Part shown: positions 9,645-17,676 of the stretch, piece after piece
Numbering within the stretch: the first letter of the stretch is position 1
Layout: each line of letters begins with the position of its first letter
NCBI RefSeq assembly: GCF_015244565.1
Contig: NZ_JABCQG010000004.1
Location: 62,001 to 126,000 of the forward strand
Length of the DNA stretch: 64,000 bases
Direction: 5' to 3'
Source: Gluconobacter vitians
GTDB lineage: Bacteria; Pseudomonadota; Alphaproteobacteria; Acetobacterales; Acetobacteraceae
Position numbers and translations under genes: made by a program
The notes under the pieces: generated by a model
What the model was told of the DNA's origin: nothing
The model's database searches: none
The model's input: only the letters and a program-made list of their open reading frames with translations

Positions 9645-10838
9645 ATGTCTTCAGAAAACTGGCGCACAGCCACCCGTCTCCTGCACGAAGCCCCGAACCG
9701 CACCGAGTTCGGCGAAACGTCCGAGGCACTCTTCCTGACATCCGGCTTCGTCTATGACAGCGCCGAACAGGCCGCCGCCACCTTCACGGGCGACGTCCAG
9801 CACTTCCAGTATTCCCGCTTCGGCAATCCGACCGTGGACACGCTTCAGGAGCGCCTCGCCCTGCTCGAAGGTGCGGAAGCCTGCGTCGCCACAGCGACCG
9901 GCATGGGCGCCGTCTCCTCGGCCATCCTGTCGACTGTAAAGGCCGGTGACCGCGTCGTGGCGTCCCGTGCCATTTTCGGTTCCTGCTACTGGATCGTGAC
10001 CAACCTCCTGCCCCGCTACGGCATCGAGACCGAACTGGTGGATGGCACGGATTACGACGCCTGGGAGCGCGCACTGTCCAAGCCGACAGCCGCGGTTCTG
10101 ATCGAAAGCCCATCCAACCCGATGCTCGATGTCCTCGACATCGCCCGTGTCGCCGAACTGACGCACAAGGCCGGTGGTCTGCTGATCGTGGACAACGTCT
10201 TCGCCACCCCACTCGGCCAGTCCCCGCTCAAGCTCGGCGCGGACGTGATTGTCTATTCCTGTACGAAACATATCGACGGACAGGGCCGCGTCCTCGGCGG
10301 TGCGGTGCTCGGCTCCAGCAAATGGATCAGCGAGACGCTCCAGCCCTTTACCCGCAATACCGGCAACGCCCTGTCGCCGTTCAACGCCTGGGTCCTGCTC
10401 AAGGGTCTGGAAACGCTCCAGCTCCGCACGGATGCCATGGCCCGCAATGCCGCCGCTGTAGCCGATGCGCTGGCCGAGCTGCCGGGAATCGTTCAGGTCC
10501 GCTATCCGGGCCGTGCCGACCATCCGCAACATGAGCTGGCCAAAACCCAGATGAACAATGGAGGCTCCATGGTCGCATTTGTCGTGGACAAGGGCCGTGA
10601 GGGTGCATTCGCCTTTATGAATGCCTTCAAAATCATCGCGATTTCCAACAATCTCGGTGACGCCCGCAGCCTCGCGACCCACCCCGCCACGACAACACAT
10701 ATGCGCGTCAGCGAGGAGGAGCGCGCCCGTCTCGGCATCACCGATGGCGCCATCCGCCTCTCCGTCGGTCTGGAAGATCCGGCAGACCTGATCGACGATC
10801 TCAAGCGCGGTGCGGCAGCTGTCGCGGCCCTCGCATAA
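9645..10838 (+). CDS. metZ: O-succinylhomoserine sulfhydrylase MetZ
   Basis: MetZ makes homocysteine from O-succinylhomoserine and sulfide, a pyridoxal-phosphate reaction in methionine synthesis. The 397-residue protein has the Cys/Met-metabolism PLP fold with ETSEALFLTSGFVYDSAEQA at the start, YSRFGNPT, VDNVFATP, and the PLP lysine K208 in CTKHIDGQ. The internal ATG at 9645 is the real start; it follows GGAGGG by 7 nt, and the frame above it holds the riboswitch leader. Regulation by SAM is expected from the upstream aptamer. Sequence cannot exclude O-acetylhomoserine as the preferred donor. Confidence 0.93.
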   Translation: MSSENWRTATRLLHEAPNRTEFGETSEALFLTSGFVYDSAEQAAATFTGDVQHFQYSRFGNPTVDTLQERLALLEGAEACVATATGMGAVSSAILSTVKAGDRVVASRAIFGSCYWIVTNLLPRYGIETELVDGTDYDAWERALSKPTAAVLIESPSNPMLDVLDIARVAELTHKAGGLLIVDNVFATPLGQSPLKLGADVIVYSCTKHIDGQGRVLGGAVLGSSKWISETLQPFTRNTGNALSPFNAWVLLKGLETLQLRTDAMARNAAAVADALAELPGIVQVRYPGRADHPQHELAKTQMNNGGSMVAFVVDKGREGAFAFMNAFKIIAISNNLGDARSLATHPATTTHMRVSEEERARLGITDGAIRLSVGLEDPADLIDDLKRGAAAVAALA

Positions 10839-10879
10839 GTTTTCCTGACAAATCCCCGGGATGGCTTTACAATGGCATC

Positions 10880-11353
10880 ATGCCTGACAAGTCATCCCAC
10901 CCCCATCTGCACGCCGATCCCGAGACGGCACTCGCCGAAGCCATGGAAAGCGCACCCCGCTTCAGCGAAACCACGGACGACGTGACGGTCACGGTCCGGA
11001 CCTTCTGGCTGGACGACCAGTCCCATCCCGAAGACCATCAATACACCTGGGCCTATCACATCAGCATCGAGAACGAGCGGAAAGACACGTTCCAGCTTCT
11101 CTCACGCAGCTGGGAAATCGTGGACGGGCTTGGACGGAAAGAACACGTCCACGGCGATGGCGTCGTCGGCGAACAGCCCGTGATCGCGCCTAACGAACAG
11201 TTCGACTACACGTCCGGCGCCATGCTCACGACGCCGACCGGCTTCATGCGCGGCACCTATCACATGGTCGAGCCCCGCTCGGGCCACCGCTTCGACGTCA
11301 GCATCCCCGTTTTCAGCCTCGACAGCCCCCACGACAGCACACTGGTGCACTGA
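10880..11353 (+). CDS. apaG: ApaG family protein (Co2+/Mg2+ efflux protein ApaG)
   Basis: ApaG proteins are small fibronectin-type beta-sandwich proteins. They are named after a cobalt/magnesium phenotype in enterobacteria, and their molecular role is not settled. The domain spans about residues 30-150, with TWAYHISIENERKDTFQLLSR, then W(E)I with the GRKEHVHGDGVVGEQP turn, and the YTSGAMLTTPTGFMRGTY block. The 157-residue reading is longer than typical members (about 125-130). A start at the ATG near 10944 is therefore possible, but neither start has a clear ribosome-binding site. It lies 41 bp after metZ and 84 bp before ispDF on the same strand. Confidence 0.88.
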   Translation: MPDKSSHPHLHADPETALAEAMESAPRFSETTDDVTVTVRTFWLDDQSHPEDHQYTWAYHISIENERKDTFQLLSRSWEIVDGLGRKEHVHGDGVVGEQPVIAPNEQFDYTSGAMLTTPTGFMRGTYHMVEPRSGHRFDVSIPVFSLDSPHDSTLVH

Positions 11354-11437
11354 CCGGCCGTGGGCGGGCCGCACGGACAGGCAGAGGAACCGTCACACAA
11401 GCTTGACGTTCCCGCCGTCCCGGCCCATTCCTCCCCC

Positions 11438-12604
11438 ATGCGTATCGCTGCCCTCCTTCTTGCTGCCGGTCGTGGCCGGCGCTTTGACGCCTCCTCGCAG
11501 AGCGGGGAAAATTCTTCCAAGCAGTTCCGGATGCTGCGGGGCAAACCCGTCATCCGCCGCGCTGCCGAAGCCCTCCTGCCGCATGTCGATGTGCTCCTGC
11601 CGGTCGGGGATGATCCCCTGCTGGCCGACAGCCTCGAAGGACTGGATATCCTGCCGCCCGTCAGCGGTGGCGCGGAACGTCACGACAGCGTGCGCAACGG
11701 CCTCGAAGCCCTGGCGAAACTGCCTGAACCGCCCGATCTGGTGCTGGTCCATGACGGCGCCCGCCCCTGCGTCCCGGCTGAAGTGGTGCAGAACGTCATC
11801 AACGCGCTGAAAACTCATGAGGGCGTGATTCCGGCCGTCGCCGTCATCGACACGATCAAGAAGGCCAAAGACGGCATCATCGTCGATACCGTCCCGCGTG
11901 ACGGGCTGTGGCGCGCCCAGACCCCGCAGGGTTTCCGCTTCGGCACCCTGCTCGAACTTCACCGCACCCATCGCGATGCCCGCACCGACGATGCCGCCCT
12001 GCTCGAACAGGCTGGCCATCCGGTTGCGATCGTCGAAGGGTCGGAAGACAATATCAAACTGACTGTTGCGGAGGACCTGATGCGTCTTGAAGGTGTGATT
12101 GACCGGAACCTGCTGCCCCGCGTCGGACTGGGCTATGACGTCCATGCCTTCGAGGAAGGCCGCAAACTGATCCTGTGCGGCATCGAGGTGCCCCATACGA
12201 AGGGCCTCGCCGGACATTCCGACGCCGATGTGGGCATCCACACGCTGTGCGACGCCATTTACGGCGCGCTGGCCGAAGGCGATATCGGCCGCCACTTCCC
12301 GCCTTCCGACAACGAATGGAAGGACATGGATTCGGCCCGCTTCCTGGTCCATGCCGGCGAGCGCATCCGCGAGCGCGGCGGCTTCCTCGTGAACGCCGAC
12401 GTCACGCTGATCTGCGAACGTCCCAAGATCGGCCCGCACGCCGAAGCCATGCGCAACCGCCTCGCCGAACTTCTCAAGGTCAGCGTCAGCCGCATCTCGG
12501 TCAAGGCCACGACCTCCGAACGTCTGGGCTTCACGGGCCGCGAAGAAGGGATTGCCGCCACCGCCACAGTGAGCATTATGGTTCCCGATACCGGAGAAGC
12601 CTGA
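11438..12604 (+). CDS. ispDF: bifunctional IspD-IspF enzyme of the MEP isoprenoid pathway
   Basis: This 388-residue protein fuses two steps of the non-mevalonate pathway. Residues 1 to about 225 form IspD (MEP cytidylyltransferase), with the nucleotide-binding [11 protein letters not shown] loop and the VHDGARPC segment. From R228 the IspF part (MECDP synthase) begins with [11 protein letters not shown], whose Asp and His bind the metal, followed by [19 protein letters not shown]. Fused IspDF is typical of alphaproteobacteria. The start was placed at 11438, because the upstream in-frame extension from 11360 is unrelated to the family. No strong ribosome-binding site is visible. Confidence 0.95.
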   Translation: MRIAALLLAAGRGRRFDASSQSGENSSKQFRMLRGKPVIRRAAEALLPHVDVLLPVGDDPLLADSLEGLDILPPVSGGAERHDSVRNGLEALAKLPEPPDLVLVHDGARPCVPAEVVQNVINALKTHEGVIPAVAVIDTIKKAKDGIIVDTVPRDGLWRAQTPQGFRFGTLLELHRTHRDARTDDAALLEQAGHPVAIVEGSEDNIKLTVAEDLMRLEGVIDRNLLPRVGLGYDVHAFEEGRKLILCGIEVPHTKGLAGHSDADVGIHTLCDAIYGALAEGDIGRHFPPSDNEWKDMDSARFLVHAGERIRERGGFLVNADVTLICERPKIGPHAEAMRNRLAELLKVSVSRISVKATTSERLGFTGREEGIAATATVSIMVPDTGEA

Positions 12605-12638
12605 CCTTCATTTCAATGCCCATATGCGGAGCACCGCC

Positions 12639-13073
12639 ATGAGGATCCGCCACCTGCCCGTCTGTTGCGTCACGGCCCTGCTGCTGGCCCAGCCGGCATT
12701 GGCGGCCCCGGTCTGCTCCGGCAAAACAACGCCAGAAATCCAGTCCTGCTTCAGCTCCCGTCTGGCCCAGGCCGAGGCGCAACTGAAGCGCTATACGGAA
12801 GCGGCGCTGCGGCGGATGCAGGGTCCGGGCATCGCGGCCCGGACACAGACGGACTTCCACAAAGCCGAATCAGCCTGGTGGGCTTTCCGTGAGGCAGAGT
12901 GCAAGGCGGTTGCAGACCGCTGGTCAGACGGGACGATCAGGACGTCCATGGAACTGTCCTGCCGCCTGAAACTTACGGAAGAGCGAACCTACGAACTCTG
13001 GCAGAACTGGCTGACCTCTCCGGACCGGGCCACCCCGATCCTTCCCGAACCCGCACTCAGCCCCCGGAACTGA
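12639..13073 (+). CDS. secreted LprI/DUF1311-like protein
   Basis: The 144-residue protein has a signal peptide (MRIRHLPVCCVTALLLAQPALA) and a mature domain with four cysteines. The helical pattern, including KAESAWWAFREAECKAVADRW and a C-terminal CRLKLTEERTYEL, resembles the LprI/DUF1311 family. Some members are proposed lysozyme inhibitors, but that role is not assured here. The ATG at 12639 is chosen over 12624 because GGAG lies about 8 nt upstream. A strong bidirectional terminator follows, so the metZ-side cluster ends here. Confidence 0.75.
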   Translation: MRIRHLPVCCVTALLLAQPALAAPVCSGKTTPEIQSCFSSRLAQAEAQLKRYTEAALRRMQGPGIAARTQTDFHKAESAWWAFREAECKAVADRWSDGTIRTSMELSCRLKLTEERTYELWQNWLTSPDRATPILPEPALSPRN

Positions 13074-13094
13074 ACATTCCAGCTCTGAAGACAC

Positions 13095-13132
13095 AAAAAA
13101 GCCCGGCACTCCCAAAGGAGGCCGGGCTTTTT
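13095..13132. terminator. bidirectional intrinsic terminator
   Basis: AAAAAAGCCCGGC (13095-13107) pairs with GCCGGGCTTTTT (13121-13132) around a 13-nt loop. The A-run on one side and T-run on the other let it end both the plus-strand LprI-like transcript and the minus-strand transcript of the small membrane peptide. Confidence 0.88.
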
Positions 13133-13153
13133 CATGTCTGATGATGCCGAGGC

Positions 13154-13285
13154 TCAGCCGTGAATGGCGCAGACCACTACGATCAGTGGCGTTGCAGCCA
13201 GAAAGAGCCATGCCCCGATGGAGCAGGTCTTCACAACACGGGTACCCATGTGACGCAGCAGGGGCTTACGAACGGATACGGACAT
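13154..13285 (-). CDS. 43-residue predicted single-pass membrane peptide
   Basis: This small ORF starts with MSVSVRKPLLRHMGTR, a basic head, and continues with one hydrophobic helix (SIGAWLFLAATPLIVVVCAI) before ending in HG. A strong ribosome-binding site GAGGAAG sits about 2-8 nt before the ATG, and the bidirectional terminator lies just beyond its stop. Together these make it a plausible real gene. The basic N-terminus and one helix suggest an inner-membrane peptide with its C-terminus outside. I do not recognise a family. It is upstream of nothing on its strand except the terminator, so it may be monocistronic. Confidence 0.65.
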   Translation of the reverse strand: MSVSVRKPLLRHMGTRVVKTCSIGAWLFLAATPLIVVVCAIHG

Positions 13286-13439
13286 ATCTTCCTCGAATCT
13301 GACAGTGTTCGACAGATCCGGAGATAGCGCCCGATCCCCGGCCGGGGCGAGTCACCAATCATCTCGTTCTGTCACATGGCAGGAGCTTCAATGATCCCCG
13401 AATATGGCAAGATCATGCCCCATTCAGGGCATTTTCCTC

Positions 13440-14135
13440 TCAGATCGAAACCTGCCGCCCCAGTGTCAGAAACATGCCTGCATCGAGAATATCCTTCTCG
13501 CGATTTTCCATGGTGCGGACGAGTTCATCGTCCTGCCCCCAGGTTGCAAGCTGGGATTTTTCATCATTATTGGCCCAGAGCACCGCATCCACGAGGCTGA
13601 CAGCCCCGCCCACGACCGCAAGCGACAGAAGCAGACTGCCCGTCGCCTGCGCCAGAACGCCCAGAACCGCGAGGTCCAGATCGCCCTGCGTCGCCAGAAG
13701 CTGCCCTACAGCCTCCAGATAGCCCTCAGGCTGCACAACCGGCATGAGACCATCCGTTACACTCGGGTGGATCCCGTAACCCGAAAGCCAGGCAAAAACC
13801 TGCTCTGCAACCGGGTTGATGCCGTCAGCGCAGTAGCACAGACCGTCATCAACCCCGAATCCGAGAAGCATGTCCCGCGTGGTCTGCGGATCAGGCGCAA
13901 TCCGCTCGATCATCGTCCCGGCCATCCGGGTCAGAGGCAGCGAGTCCGGCGTGAAGGATGCCCCTTCCGCGATCTGCCCCCACTCCCCCGCAATGGCCTC
14001 GGCCAGCGCAGAAGAACGCACGGCAAGGACCTTTCCCTGCGGCAGCCGGATCGGACGGCCATCCAGACGCGGCTCGAACAGCCCGTTCTCCTGCGCGACC
14101 GAAACCGCTTTCCAGAAACGCTTGTGCCCGCTCAA
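13440..14135 (-). CDS. ATP12-family F1-ATPase assembly chaperone
   Basis: ATP12 proteins bind free F1 alpha subunit during ATP synthase assembly; they occur in mitochondria and many alphaproteobacteria. The 231-residue protein begins SGHKRFWKAVSVAQENG and shows LDGRPIRLPQGK and the EWGQIAEGASFTPDSLPLTRMAGTMIER block that mark the family. The start is a TTG at 14135, overlapping the stop of the upstream asmA gene as TTGA and preceded by GGGAG about 8 nt away, so its translation is probably coupled to asmA. The location in a rarA-rluC-asmA chain, away from ATP synthase genes, says little about its job. Confidence 0.85.
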   Translation of the reverse strand: MSGHKRFWKAVSVAQENGLFEPRLDGRPIRLPQGKVLAVRSSALAEAIAGEWGQIAEGASFTPDSLPLTRMAGTMIERIAPDPQTTRDMLLGFGVDDGLCYCADGINPVAEQVFAWLSGYGIHPSVTDGLMPVVQPEGYLEAVGQLLATQGDLDLAVLGVLAQATGSLLLSLAVVGGAVSLVDAVLWANNDEKSQLATWGQDDELVRTMENREKDILDAGMFLTLGRQVSI

Positions 14136-16672
14136 TGCAGAACTCCCAGAGCCCGAAGGATATCCCCGGCCTTCGAATGATGAACCTTGACCGCCGCAGG
14201 AGCCGGACCCGCCTGCCCTTCCCGTGCCGCAGCCAGTGGCGCGGTGCAGGGATCGGCCGCATTGCTGTCCCCGCCGATTGTCACATGAAAGCGCCCGCCC
14301 GCATCACGATCCTGTTCGACATGCGGCGCATCCAGCGTCCCCGTGACCACAACCGGCGTGGAGGCCCCGGCGCCTTCAAAATCCACCACCGGCAGAAGGT
14401 GCAGGTCCAGAGCCTGCGTCCCAAGCCCCACCGTGCCACTCCCCGATGTGGAGAACCGGCCGGACTGAAGCCCAAGAGTATCGAGATGCGCCACATCGTC
14501 GGCAATATTCATATGCAGCCCAAGACAGCGGAGCGACCGCGCGCCTTTCCCCAGCACCACACTCGCCGCAGACCCGGCCAGCTGCCCGAGCAGCTCGCTC
14601 TGCACCTGACCATCCACAAGCGACACACCCAGATGCCCGTCCAGTGACCGACGCAGCTCGTCGGAACTGTTTCCCCTGGCTGAAAGCTGCCCCACGATCT
14701 GCACAGGCCCCTGAAGCAGCTGCGGCATCCCCAGCTGTTTCTCCAGCAGCCCGGCCGGCAGCATCAGCGGCTGGAACGTTACGCTGCCCGTCACCGGAAG
14801 CGCGCTGGCATCCAGTTCCGCCATACCCGAAAGTGGCAGCCCCTGCGCCTGACCTGAAATCGGGTCCAGACGCAGATGCCCGCCCGACAGCGTCAGGCGT
14901 GTTGCAAGATCAGTGTATTCACGGCCCGCATAGACCACCCTGTCCGCCGAAAGATTCAGGTTCAGATCCTGCGCCCGAAGCCGCCGGACCCAGGACGGTG
15001 TCAGATCAGGATTGGCTGCAGCGCCCGGTGCGACGGACGAATGATCCGGCGTGCTTGGAACCGCGCTATCATCCTGCGGCGACACAGGCTTTGGCACGGC
15101 AATGCCCGCTCCCGGAAGTGCCGCTGGCGCTGCAGGAGCCGGCATGGCTGATGGCGCAGGCTGGAGCCACAGCCCCTTGAGCGCATCCAGATCCATCCGC
15201 GCAGAATGCAGCTTCCCGCTCACAACCGGTGGCACGTCATGTCCCAGAACCAGCGCCAGAGCGCCGTCCAGCGCCACTTCCTGACTGCTGAACTGCAACC
15301 CGTCGAGCGTCATGTTCTCGCGGTCATGTCCGTCCAGCGTGCCATGCAGACTGACGTCATGCAGAACCGCACCCGGCAGATGGAGCGTTTTGCTGCTCCC
15401 TTCCGCCACGAGATGCCCGTTCTCCGCACCGATCGTCCCCGAAAGAGCAAAACGCGCGCTGTCCTGCGCATTGAGCGCAGGCGCACCGGACAGAAGCGTC
15501 GTCTGACTCCGCAGCTGCACCGTCAGCGGAACAGCGGTCTTCAACCCGTCGCGCCAGGCCACAAGCGCCTGCTGCATCGTCCCCGCTCCGCCTTCAACAT
15601 GCCAGGCCGTGTCCCGCCACTGCGTGTCCGCCGTGACGGTCAGTGCCGCATCCGGCCCCGTCGCATCGACATGCAGGTTCTGCAACGCGCCCTGCCGCAG
15701 CCCGACATAGCCGGCATGCAGATGTACCCGCGTCGGCGTCATGCTGCCCAGAACCTGATGCAGCAGCGCATCTCCGGTCAGCCCTGTCAGCGGCCCGGGA
15801 CTGCCCTGAACTGCAACATCCCCGCCAAGTGCCGGGACATTCGGAAGATTGGCATGCGGGAACAGGCGATGCGCGTCCTGAAGGTTGGGCCACTCACCCT
15901 GCGCCGTCAGCACCACGTTTTCCATCCGCGACGGATTGCCGATCCGCCCGTCCAGATTCAGCCAGTCGCGCTTTTCGCCATCGCCCAGCGTCGTCCCGAT
16001 GCTGAACGCCCAGGGTTCTGTCCCACGGATCTGCGACAGATTGCCGACATGCCCCTTGAGCGTGAACGGCGTGCCCGCATGATGGCCCTGAAGGCTGATC
16101 CACGGGCTGGAACTGCGCAGCCCTGCCAGATCCAGCGTATCCAGACCGAACGAACCGCTCGTGCGGGTCAGACGATCGTTCCAGATCACCGCAGCCTGCG
16201 CGACATGCAGCCCGTCCAGCGACAGATCCCAGTGCGCCTGAATCCGCTGCCCGCTCTGACCATGCACCGGTAGGGACGCATCCTCGTTCTCACGATCCGG
16301 CGTCAGGGACCAGTTCGCCTGCCCATCCAGACCGCGCACCAGACTGACTGTCGCCCCTTCGACCACGAAATCCTGAAACCGGACCTCACGATGCAGCAGG
16401 GCAAAAACAGCGATCCCGGCATGGATCGTATGAGCCTTGAGAACCGGCGTCTGCCCATCGCGTGTCAGCACGACGTCGGAGGCCTCGAACGCCGGCCAGG
16501 GCAGAAGCTGCACCGACGAATGACGGACCTGCATCGTAAGCCCCGTCTGGTGCTTCAGCGCCACAGCCACACGCTCGCGCAGCGCGTCCTGATCGATCAG
16601 GACATGCGTGGCCACACTCACACCCACAATGGCAACGATGACGGCAATCAGAACGCCGGTCAGCTTCTTCAT
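14132..16672 (-). CDS. AsmA-family envelope protein
   Basis: AsmA-like proteins are inner-membrane-anchored, long beta-rich proteins linked to lipid transport and outer-membrane homeostasis. The 846-residue protein has one N-terminal membrane helix (TGVLIAVIVAIVGVSVATHV). The AsmA head follows with TGLTMQVRHSSVQLLPWPAF, then a long repetitive periplasmic part and an AsmA C-terminal block near residues 700-790. A Pro/Ala-rich low-complexity linker lies around residues 500-550. The ATG overlaps the rluC-like stop as ATGA, and its own stop overlaps the ATP12 start, so it is the middle of a tightly coupled operon. The transported substrate is unknown. Confidence 0.85.
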   Translation of the reverse strand: MKKLTGVLIAVIVAIVGVSVATHVLIDQDALRERVAVALKHQTGLTMQVRHSSVQLLPWPAFEASDVVLTRDGQTPVLKAHTIHAGIAVFALLHREVRFQDFVVEGATVSLVRGLDGQANWSLTPDRENEDASLPVHGQSGQRIQAHWDLSLDGLHVAQAAVIWNDRLTRTSGSFGLDTLDLAGLRSSSPWISLQGHHAGTPFTLKGHVGNLSQIRGTEPWAFSIGTTLGDGEKRDWLNLDGRIGNPSRMENVVLTAQGEWPNLQDAHRLFPHANLPNVPALGGDVAVQGSPGPLTGLTGDALLHQVLGSMTPTRVHLHAGYVGLRQGALQNLHVDATGPDAALTVTADTQWRDTAWHVEGGAGTMQQALVAWRDGLKTAVPLTVQLRSQTTLLSGAPALNAQDSARFALSGTIGAENGHLVAEGSSKTLHLPGAVLHDVSLHGTLDGHDRENMTLDGLQFSSQEVALDGALALVLGHDVPPVVSGKLHSARMDLDALKGLWLQPAPSAMPAPAAPAALPGAGIAVPKPVSPQDDSAVPSTPDHSSVAPGAAANPDLTPSWVRRLRAQDLNLNLSADRVVYAGREYTDLATRLTLSGGHLRLDPISGQAQGLPLSGMAELDASALPVTGSVTFQPLMLPAGLLEKQLGMPQLLQGPVQIVGQLSARGNSSDELRRSLDGHLGVSLVDGQVQSELLGQLAGSAASVVLGKGARSLRCLGLHMNIADDVAHLDTLGLQSGRFSTSGSGTVGLGTQALDLHLLPVVDFEGAGASTPVVVTGTLDAPHVEQDRDAGGRFHVTIGGDSNAADPCTAPLAAAREGQAGPAPAAVKVHHSKAGDILRALGVLH

Positions 16673-17676
16673 TTTGCAGGCCCCCGGCCCTTGCTGCTGC
16701 TTCCACCCCGGACACGTTTGGGCGCCGGCGTCTCACCCGGCACGAAACCCAGCGTGCGGAATGTCTCGCGCATATGCGGCGGCAGCGGTGCGGTTACGAT
16801 CAGGCGTCCGCCTGCAGGATGCGGAATATCAAGCTGGCGCGCATGCAGATGCAGCCGGTCGATGAACCCTTCCGGATGCGCGGCCTTCCCGCCATAGCGC
16901 GGATCACCGACGATCGGTGTCCCGATGGATTCGGTATGCACGCGAAGCTGATGCGTCCGCCCGGTCAGCGGAGACAGCTTCAGCCAGCTCAGCTTCTTGC
17001 CGGCCGCATCGAGCGTCTCATATTCCGTCTTGGCCGAAGCCGCATCTTCCTCATCACGTGACGCCGCAATCACCAGAGCCGCGCCACCCGCACCGATCTT
17101 TGCCAGAGGCTGATCGATAATGCCGGATTCCGGCGAAGGCCGCCCGACGACCACGGCCCAGTACGTCTTCTCCACATCGCGCCCACGGAACGCCGCCGCA
17201 AGCTTCGCCGCCACACCCGGCGTCCGCGCAATCAGCAGAATGCCCGACGTATCACGGTCGATCCGATGCACCAGACGCGGCCGGTCCCCGCCCTCGGTCC
17301 GCAGACCATCGAGCATCATGTCCACGTGCTTGGTAATGCCCGGACCGCCCTGCGTCGCAAGGCCCGATGGCTTGTCGAGAACCAGCAGATGCTCGTCCTC
17401 GTAAATCACCATCTTCTGGATCTCGCGCGCCAGTATCGGATCCGGCGGCGGCAGGGGCGCGGGCTTGTCCACGTCCGGCAGCGGCGGGATGCGAACGCTC
17501 TGCCCGGGGATCAGACGCGTATTGGTCTGCACACGCCCTCCCTCCACGCGGATCTGTCCCTTGCGGCACAGTTTCTGGAGCGCGCCCTGCGTCAGATTGG
17601 GGTAGTGACGTCTGAACCAGCGGTCGAGGCGAATATCGGCCTCATCCTCGGTCACGATGCGGTTGGTAACTGTCAT
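16669..17676 (-). CDS. RluA-family 23S rRNA pseudouridine synthase (RluC-like)
   Basis: The 335-residue enzyme converts uridine to pseudouridine in rRNA. It begins with an S4-like RNA-binding domain (IRLDRWFRRHYPNLTQGALQKL, residues 15-60). The catalytic domain follows, with the Asp nucleophile in HRIDRDTSGILL near residue 140 and GRTHQLRVH near 240. The C-terminus is a basic GSSSKGRGPAK tail. It resembles RluC most, but the modified positions cannot be fixed by sequence alone. The start overlaps the rarA stop as ATGA and the stop overlaps the asmA start as ATGA. Confidence 0.9.
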   Translation of the reverse strand: MTVTNRIVTEDEADIRLDRWFRRHYPNLTQGALQKLCRKGQIRVEGGRVQTNTRLIPGQSVRIPPLPDVDKPAPLPPPDPILAREIQKMVIYEDEHLLVLDKPSGLATQGGPGITKHVDMMLDGLRTEGGDRPRLVHRIDRDTSGILLIARTPGVAAKLAAAFRGRDVEKTYWAVVVGRPSPESGIIDQPLAKIGAGGAALVIAASRDEEDAASAKTEYETLDAAGKKLSWLKLSPLTGRTHQLRVHTESIGTPIVGDPRYGGKAAHPEGFIDRLHLHARQLDIPHPAGGRLIVTAPLPPHMRETFRTLGFVPGETPAPKRVRGGSSSKGRGPAK

